Shown here one piece after another: positions 21,385 through 34,100 of a stretch of 64,000 nucleotides of DNA. Below the pieces are notes generated by a model. The model was not told where the DNA came from and searched no databases. It worked only from the letters and a program-made list of their open reading frames with translations. Made by a program: the position numbers and the translations under genes. The DNA comes from Aradus depressus (Eukaryota > Arthropoda > Insecta > Hemiptera > Aradidae). Where the stretch lies: assembly GCA_963662175.1 (NCBI GenBank), contig OY759224.1, positions 19,477,489-19,541,488 on the forward strand, read 5' to 3'. Numbering within the stretch: position 1 is the first letter of the stretch; each line of letters begins with the position of its first letter.

Positions 21385-24300
21385 ATGGCTAATAATCTAG
21401 CTCTCCTTGGATTGAAAACTGTCAGAAATAGTATATGGACTGCTTCACAAACAAATGTAAGTACTATTTAATTTAAAAAAAATTATATGTGATTCCAATT
21501 ATTTTTTAAATGTTTAATAAATAAACGTTGAATGTTGAAAATGTGAAGTGTGACATTTTTGTTCGTTAAGAGAGAAAATATTAAATGTCAAGAAGACTTA
21601 TAAGTAATAGTAATGAAAAAAATATGCAAAATGTACAAATTGCACTTAAATATAGTTTCAATACCATAACTTATTATGCAATTATGCACTTTATCATAAT
21701 ACAAGTAATAATCTTTAATAAGTGAGGTGAATTTGAGTCTTCATGTTTACCAGTCTAGTTAGGTATTGTGACTCCGGGGTGTAACTTCGAGGTCATATCG
21801 CCTACTACCGGAGCTCTCTTTCGTCGCTCTGGTGATGAGCCCGACTCTACTGTCGGAATCCTAAATTGTGCCTACATAGGTGTATTCACCTAGGGTAGGG
21901 GTCTTTAACGACTACCTGACATCGTACAGGCTCGGGATTTTCGCATAACGTCCCATCCGAAGGTTGGTGTGCTCAAGGTTTTTTTCACCTTATTCTAGCA
22001 AGACATGTTATTGAAATTACAATTAAAACAGTTATCTTATATGGATAGTTCCCAGGGTTGGCCTATGTTAAAAGGAATGCAGTAAGTAAAAAAAGTATTC
22101 AAAAAAGAAAATTAATGATGCCAATAGAGTATTGTTGTATAAAAAAAATTTCAGGCTACCAGAAACAGTAAATATCTAGTAAAATTATGAAGTATCAAAA
22201 CCAAATATATCACTAAATTCAAGTTTTCATTGAAATAACGGAAGTATTAAATAATTTGTTCAATCCTCAAACCAAATAAAATTGCAGAGTGAACTCGGTC
22301 AGTTACAGTTTTGCCAACATGACTGCTATAATAAAAACTGTGTTATTTTTTGATTAAATACTTGACAAAATTCAAATATTTACAATCAAGATGAGAATCT
22401 ACTATCACTACCCCAATTTATATTTCAAGTTATCGAATTTAATCATAGTCACGTTAAATGTTTCGTGAAACACCTCTCATCCTCATTATCGAAAGTTTTT
22501 TTATATAAAGAAAAATTAGTATTCATATAAGTCGCCATTATTAAAATATAAATTTACAAATGAACACACAATATGGTGAACTCTACTATGAGATTCTTAA
22601 ATTTTGCATATCTAGGTTTAATCATCTAACATAATAGTCTTAGAGTACCTGACATCGCACAGGCTCAGGACCATCACTTAACCTCCCATCCGAAGGACAG
22701 CGTGCTCAAGGTTTTTTCACCTCCCAGATAAAAAACCTAAGGACCTCGGCCGAGTTTCGAACTCCCGGGTGCCCTCGTTAAATATATAATAATATTTAAT
22801 GATGACCGTGTATAAGAATACTGATTTTCCTTAATATAAAAAATGACAAATATTTTATTATTTTTTATTTCTTTTCTATGCATAGGTAAGTTTAAATTTT
22901 TTTCTGTTATATGACCAACTATGTATAATTGTTTTAATAGCCAGTTGGTGTCTCTCGAAACGTTTAATGTTATTATTCAATGCGATAACTTGAAGTGAAT
23001 TGGGAGATATAACTGAATAAAAATTAATATATTAGGTATCTAAAACTCACAAAACCCAAAATCTTTAAATAAAAAAGTACTTTCGACTTCAACACTCATG
23101 TGTATCTACTGAAAAAGTGTTCAACGCGCTCATTATCTGATTCCTCATTAAATCTGGCGATGAAAATATTGACAGAATTCCACAATACATTATATGTATA
23201 GTATATTACCTGAAAATCTCCTCACAGATCCCAAAATCAAAAAATAAGAAACTATTTTTGACTTCCTGTTTCATGTGTTTAGTATTTTATAACAATTTAA
23301 CTTTTCTAACAGGGTAGCAGAGTTATTTGTAGGAGCATGGCAACTCCAGCAATTCATCCAGCCGTGAAGGCAAAGCAAGACAAATTCCAGGTTGTATATT
23401 GCTTATATAATAGTAAAACCTTAATTTGATAATATTTCCAGCATTTTCATCTTTGAAAAATTATTAATATTATTTTACGATATTAAAATTACAATGTTGA
23501 GGGAAGTCGGAGTTCTGTCGTGAAAATAAGAAACAGTATTTTGTCAACGTTACGAAAACTATTTATTTCCTACTTCAGAGCCTTGATTTGATGTGTGTAG
23601 TAAAGCTGACATATAGATATGACATATCACTACACATATCCAGTTTAGTTATTAGAAGAAGATAAATAGTTTCAGAAAAGTTGTCCAATTAGTTATTTAT
23701 TTAGTTTTAATGGAGGGTGTGCCTTGCAATAAGAGCGGCGAAGAGCGCGGGATCAAGGAGTTAATGCGCAACGATTTGCACCGATCAGGTCGCCCCCAGC
23801 CTATCTTACAGGGCCTGCTCCTGTTCTTGCGAGGAACCGACGAATCGACAGAACATCGGGTAGTCTGTTTCCGTCACCAGCTGCCGTAGATCTAATCCCG
23901 TAAATGAATTCCACCCTAGGTCGAACAGCTATTCGAGAACTACATATTCTGCAGTCTCAATGCCGCCGCCTGATCAGTTTTGGTTGTTCTTCCTCTGAAA
24001 GAGAGTTAAAGTCACTATGACCTGATAATATTTGGGAATGATTAAGTTGTACCCGCGGAGAGTCACGGCTTACCCGGACGTCCTTTGCGTTTGACCATCT
24101 TAACATTGTGATTAACGTTGTTACCATTTTTCCACTATCCAATTCTGTACGATGTCCTTGCAGAGCTTCGGTCTGGACTGTCCGCACATCTCTTCCTCCA
24201 GGGCTAGACGTAAGGGCTCATCAATATCGGCTCCTAAGGGCATATTGCGTCTGCACAAGTACGAAGGGACAGGACCATCCAAGATCAAGTTTATGGGGTG

Positions 24301-25448
24301 TGATGTATAAAAATACATACATTCAAATTATTAATATTATAAAAATTAATTATATTTATTTGTATAGAAACAAAGAAGTAACTAAATTGGTCAATAATTA
24401 TATGAAGTCGCATTTGTTTTGGAAAGAACCAATGAGTGGAAAACAAAAGACCATCAGCTGTTCTAATTAGAGTGGACCAGTCGAGGTCTATGTTGTGGAG
24501 GTGAGATGAGATGTGAAGGACGGATGGTCTAGGAATAAGAAAAGTGTTTAGGCTTAAGGTGTGGTGAACGGTATAGGAGTGAAATCGATGCGCAAAGAAA
24601 GTATTTTTATTTATTTGTACATATACATATATAAATAACATTAATTTGAAGAATGGCCAATATTTAAAAAGAAAAGAGACTAAATAGATATCAGTAAGAT
24701 TTCTTTTTGTAAATTATTTGATTTTTTTTATGTTTAAATTAATTTTAATTTTATAATATAGGTTTAAGAAAATAAACCCAAATATTTGTTCTTAAATTCT
24801 ACGCTATTCATTTTCCCTGTTGGCCCAGTAAGATAATTTAAAAACCTTCGGATTAGATTTAATATTTTTGCAAAATTTAGAAAAACAATATGGCATCTCT
24901 TTAGAAAACCAAATGAAAAGTTTGTTAATTGAAATTTTTTAAAATTATGGGCACTTTATTAAAAATTGCACGTCTTGAACATTTGATATTTTATTAGGGC
25001 CTTTTTAGGATACTGTAAAAATCAAAATTTAGTAAAAGACCAGAGATACAATTTCTATAGGAAATGTGGTAATTTTATTTAATTTGTTTATTTATTTATT
25101 ATTAATTAAATTATTATTTATAATTTTTTTAATTATCACAGGGGGTCTTGTGCAAATGCTGAATTTTTTTCATTTACGACAGAATCTCGAGTTCCCTCAA
25201 CAGAGTAAAAAACCTGTTAAATCTTCAACCATTAAAATTACAACATATATTTTGTTGAGGTGGCTTTCTAAGAGTGTAAATAAAGAAAAAATAATTGTGT
25301 ATTCTGATTTCAGTCTGACAACGACGCACCAGTCCACCTGAAAGGAGGAATTACAGATCAGATTCTCTACCGAATCACAATGGGCGCTTGTGTTCTTTCG
25401 ATAGCAATTATTGCTAAAAGTTTTTTTACATTGGCCACCAAGAAGTAA
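21385..25448 (+). CDS. COX7A: Cytochrome c oxidase subunit 7A, nuclear encoded, mitochondrial
   Basis: Coding exons 21385-21456, 23313-23390 and 25314-25448 join in phase 0 to give 94 residues, close to the usual 80-100. The N-terminus is basic with hydroxylated residues (ALLGLKTVRNSIW), fitting a mitochondrial presequence. The diagnostic part is in exon 3: DAPVHLKGGITDQILYRITM, then one hydrophobic segment (about residues 68-85) and a short KK tail facing one side of the inner membrane. COX7A is a small single-span subunit of complex IV that helps assembly and supercomplex contacts. The exon holding the ATG begins at 21379 after an acceptor, so a 5' UTR exon lies upstream. A poly-A signal follows at 25530. 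Two SINEs and an R1-like fragment occupy the introns. Confidence 0.92.
21761..21990 (-). repeat. SINE, head truncated
   Basis: Tail and central block only; ends in the 'ggtttttttcacct' joint. In COX7A intron 1. Confidence 0.82.
22575..22776 (-). repeat. SINE, tail truncated, older subfamily
   Basis: Contains the central block and B-box remnant, ending GGGTGCCCTC; the A box is deleted. In COX7A intron 1. Confidence 0.8.
23720..24300 (-). pseudogene. Degenerate R1-like retrotransposon 3' fragment
   Basis: Minus-strand text parallels the 12735-14162 element: a block equivalent to LVLDGAVASYFCRRGLP reads LILDGPVPSYLCRRNMP, then MCGQSRPKLCKDIVQNWIVE. Frameshifts follow. It diverges strongly from the first copy, so it is an older family member. 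In COX7A intron 2. Confidence 0.8.
24390..24650. repeat. Single-arm copy of the 1664-2034 foldback family
   Basis: Shares 'gtgtttaggcttaaggtgtg', 'gatgcgcaaag' and 'ttttatttatttgtacat' with arm 1, plus flanking 'accaatgagtgg' sequence that also appears reversed near 2080. Confidence 0.6.
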
Positions 25449-25529
25449 GACCTTTCCAAGAAGATTTTATATGTATAGTAATATTATTGGGGAAATGTTG
25501 TTGCACTTAATTAAATAATGTATTTAGAA

Positions 25530-25535
25530 AATAAA
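25530..25535 (+). promoter_or_regulatory. Poly-A signal AATAAA of COX7A
   Basis: Lies 82 bases after the stop codon, a normal spacing for a short 3' UTR. Confidence 0.7.
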
Positions 25536-25609
25536 TGCATATATTTCTACCCCTAAAATGCATTGCTTCAATACATTTATTTTTGATTTGTATGCAAACC
25601 TTAAAAAAA

Positions 25610-25990
25610 AAGGGGGTCGGTGAATCAGCGGCAATGTACTTCCCCAGCCAAATTAATCAGCCAAGTTGCCGCTCTCCCCCTAAAACCTATCGATTGTTTT
25701 GGCTAAAAATCAATAGTTGACTTACACAAGGACTTCTGAATCCTCATTCTAAATTTCGTGTCAATACATTCATTACATTGGTATTTAATAGTTTTTTGTT
25801 TTAGGCCCCCCTTCCCTTTCGTCGACTTGGCTGAAAATCAATAGGTTGGTCCTGGATACACATATAAAATTTCGTGTTAATACTTTCATTCTATCCTGCG
25901 TTTTGTTTGTGAAGACTCACACAGAAACTTTTCTTTTTTGGAATCAGGGGGTCGGAGTACACGAAATTCCGAAAGATTGAATTTGACAGA
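25610..25990 (+). repeat. Copy of the dispersed 'cttcccc' repeat family
   Basis: Two units of about 120 bp, each with 'ggctaaaaatcaatag' and 'aatttcgtgt(c/t)aatac(a/t)ttcatt', following 'gtacttcccca'. Same family as 29340-29850 and 62740-63640. Confidence 0.6.
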
Positions 25991-26308
25991 TTACATAACT
26001 TCGTCAATACTTCGTATAGTATAAAAGTAAAGAGAGTTCAGTATTTTAGAAATTATTTTTATTTTTTTTTCTTGTCCATTTGAACGAGAATATAAGATAT
26101 GACGACTTAAGACATGGAAGAAAACCGTTGAAAATATATACTATTGTGCTTCTTTAGTGTCGTAACAATGGCTTCATTCATAGAAAGTGTCTAATAACAA
26201 TGGTTTAATAGTGTCTTAACACAATGGCTCCTAGTGTTTGTACACTAATCTCTTTCAACAATGGGTTCTTTATAATCACTTCAAATATTTTTTTTAAATA
26301 TTTATTGT

Positions 26309-26515
26309 TTTCGGGTGCATCTTGCTGGTGTGCAACATCACCCGTCCTTTGTAGAGAGCTCGGGATCTGAGTAGGTGTTAGGTTTTCTGCTCTTGTCAGG
26401 AGCCGACCATCCGCGGCTGAACATTGGGTAGTCGATCTCCGTCACCAGCTGCCACAGATCCAGTTCCGCGATTCAACTCCACCCTGGCCTGGTCATATAG
26501 CGGGCAAATGGGGGG
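26309..26515 (-). repeat. R1-like retrotransposon 3'-end fragment
   Basis: Begins 'tttcgggtgc' like the 3' end at 12810, and shares the 'gtcaccagctgcc..agatc' and 'catatagcgggca' blocks with the other two copies. Confidence 0.7.
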
Positions 26516-26519
26516 ATGC

Positions 26520-27500
26520 CCCCAAATAAACAATTTGGGTTGTTTCTTCGTCCTAAAGAAGCATTGTTTGAAGTTATAGTAGACCTACAGAAATACTTTT
26601 CATCGTTACAAAACTATAGAGTAATGTTCAGGTGGTTTCAGGAGTACATCAATGATAAATATTCAAGGAATTTAAAAATTATTGTAGAGGATAAAAATTT
26701 CAAATACATTGTCCACTGTTTTATGTGTTGACTGGGAAAACCTTAAAAATATCGAAATTGTGTGACAACTATGCTTATCTGTTTCAAAAATTTCCTCTAT
26801 TTTTTCCTGATTCCTCATTTATATGATCTAGTGTTTTTTTTCGATAGGAAAACTTGTCGAAAAACCTACAGAAATACTTTTCATCGTTACAAAAGTATGG
26901 AGTAAATTCTTGTTCAGGTGATTTCAGGAGTAATATCACTGGTTTCAAAATAAAAACGTTTTCTGACTCAGAGATTTAATTATATTGTGCTAACCGGCTT
27001 TCGAGGTTGTCTTCATCATCTCTGTTAACACCTCTCTTATAAATAAATGAACTCAACAATTGAACAGTTTTATTTTATAAGTTTTAGTTATAAGTCTACT
27101 TGACTTTACAATGACACTAAGACAACTTTAGGGGTTACGAAGGCTTGAGCTAAGGATGTATTTGTCAATATACGACAGTGCCGCGATGCTTTAGCCAAAA
27201 CATTTTATTTACATTTATATTTTTCCATACATTTTTTTAGAATAAATTATTAATATTCCTGCATTGTGAATGAACGTATTTAGTTAAATTCTTGTAATAA
27301 CTTTGAAAGGTTTTCAGTGTTGAAATTTCTAAATTAACTCGAGATAGTAATTTCGTTACAAAGAACCAAATTATTAAATCAGAAACCATCAACAAAAAAA
27401 ATATACAATAAAAACGTATTTTTTTTCTTTTATGGAGAGCTCTTTATGATTAGTAATTTTTTTTTCAAAAACAAAAAAAATGAACACGAAAGACCAGAGT
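26520..27500. other. Intergenic stretch, little recognised
   Basis: A short block near 26575-26680 recurs near 26870-26935 ('cctacagaaatacttttcatcgttacaaaa'-like, partly). Near 26985-27020 a minus-strand text with CTCGAAAGCCGGTTA recalls the hammerhead-like family but lacks its core. No gene found. Confidence 0.4.
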
Positions 27501-27509
27501 ATCGTCTTC

Positions 27510-27780
27510 TTCTTCCAGCGGCGCTACGGTCCTGAAAGAACCCGGGCCTCCGTCACAATCCTCCTCCATTCATCTCGATCTTAACCTTCTCCTTCCATCC
27601 TCGTCGTCCAGCCAACCGAGTCTAGGTCTTCCTCTCCGCCTGGCCTACCGTAGAGGGCTTGTTTAGGGAGTCTTCTTCCTTCCGTTCTCTCTACGTGGCC
27701 CTACGAACGTAATCTTGTCTGCTTGATCACGGTCCCAGGTCGGACTCCCCGTAAAGGGAACGACCAGAGTATAGGTAAAA
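27510..27780 (-). pseudogene. Non-LTR retrotransposon (RTE-type) RT C-terminal fragment
   Basis: Minus-strand frames give GRPGGEEDLDSVGW and, further on, DEWRRIVTEARVLSGP. The arrangement matches the common GRPRLRWLDD ... EWRRIVEEA ending of RTE-like reverse transcriptases. Stops and shifts break it. Confidence 0.6.
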
Positions 27781-28182
27781 TAAATGATATATATAAATAA
27801 AACTATTAAAACTTGAATGTACTTTATTAATTGATAACAATATATATATATAAACAAAATAGTGAAAGATTGGCATAAATGAAGATTTATTTTAGAACAT
27901 AACCTCCTTTTCACACGTTCCATTTTACTAATTGTATGGTATATGTTTCTATTAAATTATAATAAAATATATATTTATACTTTATAATAATAATAATATA
28001 TTTAGAGAATCTACATGTAAGGAATGGACCTAATTAACAAATTATTTACAAAAGATATATTACACATATTGAGGATGGTTATAAATTGGCGAGTCGCGTT
28101 TTTTTTTTTTTATGTTGAGGGTACAAATACATATAAAATGATAAAGATATGTAGCCACTATACATAATTATAGACATTACCG

Positions 28183-31100
28183 TTAGGCCATAAAAACAAG
28201 GAAAAACATAAAGAAGAATATAAGAACACCGAATATCTTGATCATAAGCCATCGATTGGAAGAAACTGATTGGAAATATTTTAATATTTCTGAATGTGCT
28301 GCCTCCACATTCAATTCCGTATCTGCAATGTTGGTATCAATCCTGAAAATAAAAAAAAATGTTATTAATAAACAGGAAATTAAATATAGTTATAAGTCAG
28401 TCGGGCTTCTACTAAAAGGTCATATATCGCCTTCTACCAGAGCGTTTTTTCGACACTCTGGTGAACATGAGCCCGACAATGGGAGTCCTAAATGTTGCAT
28501 ACCCTAAATTTTTATTCATCTAGTAGGGACCATTACTTAACGTCTCATCCGAAGGATGGCGTGCTCAAGTTTATATTACCTCCCAGATAAAATAAACTAA
28601 GGGCTCGGTCGGGTTTCGAACCCGCGATCTTTAGCTCAGTAAGCAAGGACGCATGTGAGCTAACGGCGCCCTCGATTGATGGGGCTAGAATCAAAGTGGT
28701 CTAAGTGACATTCTTAAAACTTTGAAGAAATTGTGCATTAAGTTCTTAACTGATTTAAAAAATCTATAATTTATCAAAACTGGAAATATTTTGTCTTCTG
28801 CTTTTATGGTGAAAGTTGCGGTTAGCAAACCATAAAATTGAATAAAAATCTTAATCTCAAGTATTTTTAAGTTACTTGTTTACCTCATCCAAAATGGTAT
28901 AAGTGATTTGCCACTAGATCTCAGCACTGGCTAGGATTTCACTTGTACAACTTTTTTCCTGAACAGAACTATCATTTTTGTATCCGATTATGCACTTAAC
29001 TAAAAATTTTCAAAAATGTCACTTGGACCATTTTGTTTCTAACCCCGTCAATTAAGTATGTATAATGTCGCCAAAATAGGACTTTCTTATACCAACTATT
29101 TTTGTGAAGAGCACTTTCCCTCCCTCTCTCCCTTCTTAAATTAATCATATTGGCATCTCTGGGTATAAGAATGTCCTCTTATTATCACATCACATATACA
29201 AATTAACTAGATGGGAGTGTAAGAAGTGTTTTATGTTTTTTTTTACCTAAGACTGGTTATATTGTAATAACCAACTTTCGAGGTTTACATTCATGACACT
29301 TATAAATACATAGAAAAAGGCCATCTGAGAATCACAGGCTAAGCACTTCCCCACCATGAATTAATCAATTACTTTTTCGCTCTTCCTTCAAATGCAATCG
29401 ATTGTTAGGGCTAAAACTCAATAGTTGACTGTGTCGATATATGTATTACATCAGCAGTTATTAGGATATTTAAGTGGAGTCCTTTTTCTCTGATTCCTCA
29501 TTCCCTTTGACCGATTTTGCAAAAAATTAATCTACATATAAAATATGTAGATACATTCATTACATCGGGAGTTATTGGGATTTTTAAAGTTGAGGCCCCT
29601 CCCCTTTGGCTTATTCCGTTGAAAATTGATAGATGTCGTCTTTATAGGGCTTTGAATATACATATGAAATTTCGTGTCTATGCATTCGTTACAACTGCAG
29701 TTATTAGAATTTTTATGTAAAACCTCCCTTCCCTTTGGCCGATTTGGCTGAAAATCAATAGATGTCGACCTTAGAGGGCTTTGCTTTGACATATGAAATT
29801 TCATGTCAATACACTCTATAAAACGGCAGTTATAGAGTTTTTGTAAATAATGTTTTTTTTTTATTAATAAATGAAATTGAGTTATTACCTGTCTACCATT
29901 TCTTCCTGTTCCTTGACCATATGTGCCAGCTGCTGAAATATACCTCCAAGTTCAACAATGGTAGATTCAATATTCTGCATCGTCTCTGCTCGAGTCGTCA
30001 AGTACTGGTCCTGCGCAAACAGACAAAAAAAAAAAATAATACGACCAACTCATCAAAAATGAGCGAGACTAGTGATTCGGAATGACCTCGACATAAAAAA
30101 TCGAACATGAAACACTAAAGAGAGAGGGATGAGTTGCGCATGCGTACAAATCAATTACGATCTTAGGTCGGTGTCTTTATACGTTCAGTTTTATTGTGAG
30201 TGCCATAAATGCTCATAAAAATGCCATAAATGCTCTTATCCTCAACTTCGTGCTCATTCTTGGAGTTTCTCATCCAAAATTGTCGGATTCTGATTAAATT
30301 ATACATAAATTCAGTATGGTGATTCTAACAGATAAGGGGATCAGCATCTATCTTGCAATATAGAGAAGATAACGCTTCATAGAGCCGGATTTAAGGCGAG
30401 CGAAGCCAAATAGCCAATATTAATACTTTTTTTTAAATTTATTTTTGTATTATTTACCTTCCTACCTGACAATTATGTGATGGTTCATTACAAAAAGTAC
30501 TTGTGGTTAGGCTTTCGGTCTTTTTAATAATGTCAAGTTCCAATGGGCTTATTAAGAACTTTCATAATAGAAAAAAAAAATTATTAAGAAAACAAGCAAG
30601 ATTTAGGCGGGGCGCCACATTTTGGGCACCAGGGCGCCATATTACCTAAATCTGCCCCTGTTGTTTAACACAATGGCTTTTAAGATGTGTTAATTTGGAG
30701 CTGAGGTAGATGGCACGGGCATGCTAGTACGCAGAGTGACAAAATGGCAAATTTTCTAAGGCGAGCCTTGCTCATCCGCCTAATTTCGTGACGCTTGGAG
30801 TCTACTGACCGTTTCATCATAGGAGAGGAGTGCCTGGGTCTGCATGGGTTGTGGCCCACCACCAGCCGCTCCCAGGTCAATGGCCACTTCTCTGTTGAGC
30901 AGATAAGGGCTCTCTCCTGGAGGTGGTCCTGCTGGGAGAGCGGGGCCAGCCCCGGAAAACTGCTCTCGACGCCGTTTTGCCTCCTTCAGATTCTGCAACA
31001 GAAAAATAAATATAAGAAAAACATTTTTTTTTGAAACATAAGAAGAGAATGGTAAACAAATTCTTATTATATGCATGCAAGTACAATATTTTATATGTAA

Positions 31101-34100
31101 GAATACATCCAATGTACTGTAAGATTGCCATACAAACAGAAAGACTATGCAAATGTTCGACAATCTCGTTGTTAATGTTGCTAAATGAAAGAGGGATTGC
31201 CTACCCCTAGAAGCCACTGCAGAACCACTGTTCTGTAACCCCAGTTGACACAGACTCCAACCTAAGATCTGAGCGAACTGTCTCCATCCTTTAGATTCTT
31301 AAAACTACGGACTCTCTCAGTACTTTCGTTATAAACCCATTTTTTTTTTTTTAAATCTTGGATGAACAGTTAATAGTTACCTCCATAACACCCCACTCTC
31401 AAAAAATCCGCCAATAGATGATGCGATTTTTTTTTTTTTTAATTTTACAAAATTTTGCCGTCATGATGCCTATATAACATTCTCTATGTAAAAAATAAAA
31501 TAAATACAATTTTACAAATAGATATTTACAAGTGTATAAAAAATTAATACAAGCAAATGTGCTTGTAAGAGAGATAATGGCAGTCATAATGTGAAGAGGG
31601 GAGAAATCACTCTATTCACTAAATTGCGCTCATTTGTAACAACTAATCACTGTCACTGCTGCTGCTAAGAAGGTCTCTAGGCCATTGACGCTCAAGCCAT
31701 CGTTGGGGAAGTTTGGCAGAATGGAGGGCACGCACTAGAAGATTATTGTGGGAACTAAGAACCGAAAATAATTTTTTATATTTGGATTTAGATGATGCGA
31801 TTTAATTTACAAAAACAGATCAAAATAACTACATCACATTTACAGACATTTCAATATATTGTGATGAACTGAATCATTCATGAATACTAATGAATAAAAA
31901 ACTTAGAACGAGTCAAAAAATTCCACTTTATTTATATGAAAAACACAATATATTTCGCTCGTTAGAGCACTCTCAAGTGTACAGACAGATACAGACTTAT
32001 GACTGTGAGTCATAAGTCTGTATCTGTCTGTACACTTGACAATGCTCTAACGAGCGAAATATATTGTGTTTTTCATATAAATAAAGTGGAATTTTTTGAC
32101 TCGTTCTAAGTTTTTTATTCATTAGTATTCACAATGAACTTCCACAAGATCTCTGGCGAAAACATCTCTAATTTGAATCATTCATGTTTGTCAGTAGGTC
32201 AATTTCATGTATTAATTTCTGATTTAGAATGACCGGTATAAGTTCCATTTTATAACCTTAATGATAGAACTTACTAATTTTTCCTTTCATAATCATTACT
32301 GTTTTGCTTCAAAACTGTTTATTTTTATTCTAATAAGATGTTTCGTTCGTTTTGTGTTCAGTAGTAGTTTTGTTTAGGGTTTTGAATTACTTCAATGTTG
32401 TTATATCTTCTGAGATGGGGATCTGTATCTGTTTAGAGTCATATGGACAAAACAATTCATTATAATTTAAAACAACTTTAGTATTTATATGTGCACTATT
32501 TAATTAAAATGTGAAATATGTAAAATTTTTGTATATTATATCTGGATTGTTGGAGATCAGGCAATATGAACTTTGCCGAATAACATTTGTTTTAATTATT
32601 TATAAATAAACAATAATCTAATTATAGTAACGCCGGTATATCTTGGCCCTTCGGAGGGGTGTGGCCAGTTCGCCTTGGAGGGGGAAAACGGGAGGGGATA
32701 GCCAATAGGAACCCATGAAAACGACGCGGTCGCCATGGGAACGTCTCCCTGTTGCCATTTGTTTCCGTGCGGGAAAGGAGAGGAGTTTGGCAACGCCACG
32801 CCCCCCCCCGAAGGGTCAAGATATACCAGCGCTACTATAAATTATAAACATTCTCACCTCTGTCCTAACCTCGAGGACTTGTTTAAACTGATTTGACATA
32901 TTAGCAAGTTTTGACTGGAGTGCGAGCACCACACTGGACGAGTGAGACACCAAATGTTTCGATCTCGTCTTATTCCGTCGTTCATTTTGACCCCGGATCA
33001 CTTCTTGTAATTTTGCTATTTGAGCATTCAGACTGTTCAAATCCTCTTTGATAATGTAAGTCAACTCTTGAATTTCAGTCGGTTGATCATTAAACAGAGG
33101 TTTTCGTTTCGCCACTAAAATAATAATAAAAACAATAATTATTATTAGTAAAACTATTATTGACATCTTTAGGAATAGATCTTGACAGTTAAAGATATAA
33201 ACGTGAGTCACTATAAGTAGAAAAAATAAATGATAAATTATTTGATATTTTTGATTAAGAAAACAATAATTATTATCTTCTAAACAAAAAATATTTACTT
33301 TTTTAGTTCATCGCCTATTAGTTGATAGCCGATTGGTTGTATTACATTCCAAAAAGTGGTGCAATCATCCTTAAAAAAACATTGAATCGAAAAAATTCTT
33401 TCATAGTCGTGTATCATTTCCAATACAAAAAAATAATTCGTATCGGGCGACTGGATGACATACTATTTCACGAAATTTTAGACCTGTGTAGATGCTATAA
33501 TTCCCCAACATCGTGAAAGGATATAAAAAATATAAGGAGAGCCTGGCGGTTTGCATAGCCAATGTCTGAAGAGAATATAAATTTGAATAGCGAAAAGGTC
33601 CTTCACGAGATTAACAATGAACATTGAAATAGGAGATATGCCCGTCTAAAGCTCGAATATACATATCCAATTTTCGTTTAGAAAATAGTTTTGACATAAG
33701 TGATTTCAAGATGTGGTCAATAAATATCAATAAACGTTTGTGAGGAATTAGCGCAATTTAAATTCATCGTCTTTCCAGAGAACGGATAAACGTTTCTACA
33801 GATCCGCCCCCTCCAGGTCAGACTTACAATCTAGGTTTCGCAAAAATCAATGATAGGACTGCAAATATGCAAATAATTAAAAAAATAATGCATTATCCAA
33901 AAATACATTATACAATAAACTTGTAGGTAATAATATGAGAACTCCTTATTGTAAATTGTGATAACAAAGACAGAAATTTTGAAACATTATTGTTCTACGG
34001 CACATAAATGAACCATTACTATCAGCAATGATTTTTTTTAATGAAATAAATGCCATATTAGATTATGTATTTATCGAAAAGCAAAGAAATATGAATTATT

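Noticed and set aside
26516..26731. 71-aa open frame as a gene
   Set aside because: No domain, no splice context, begins inside a LINE fragment edge; likely chance in AT-rich DNA.
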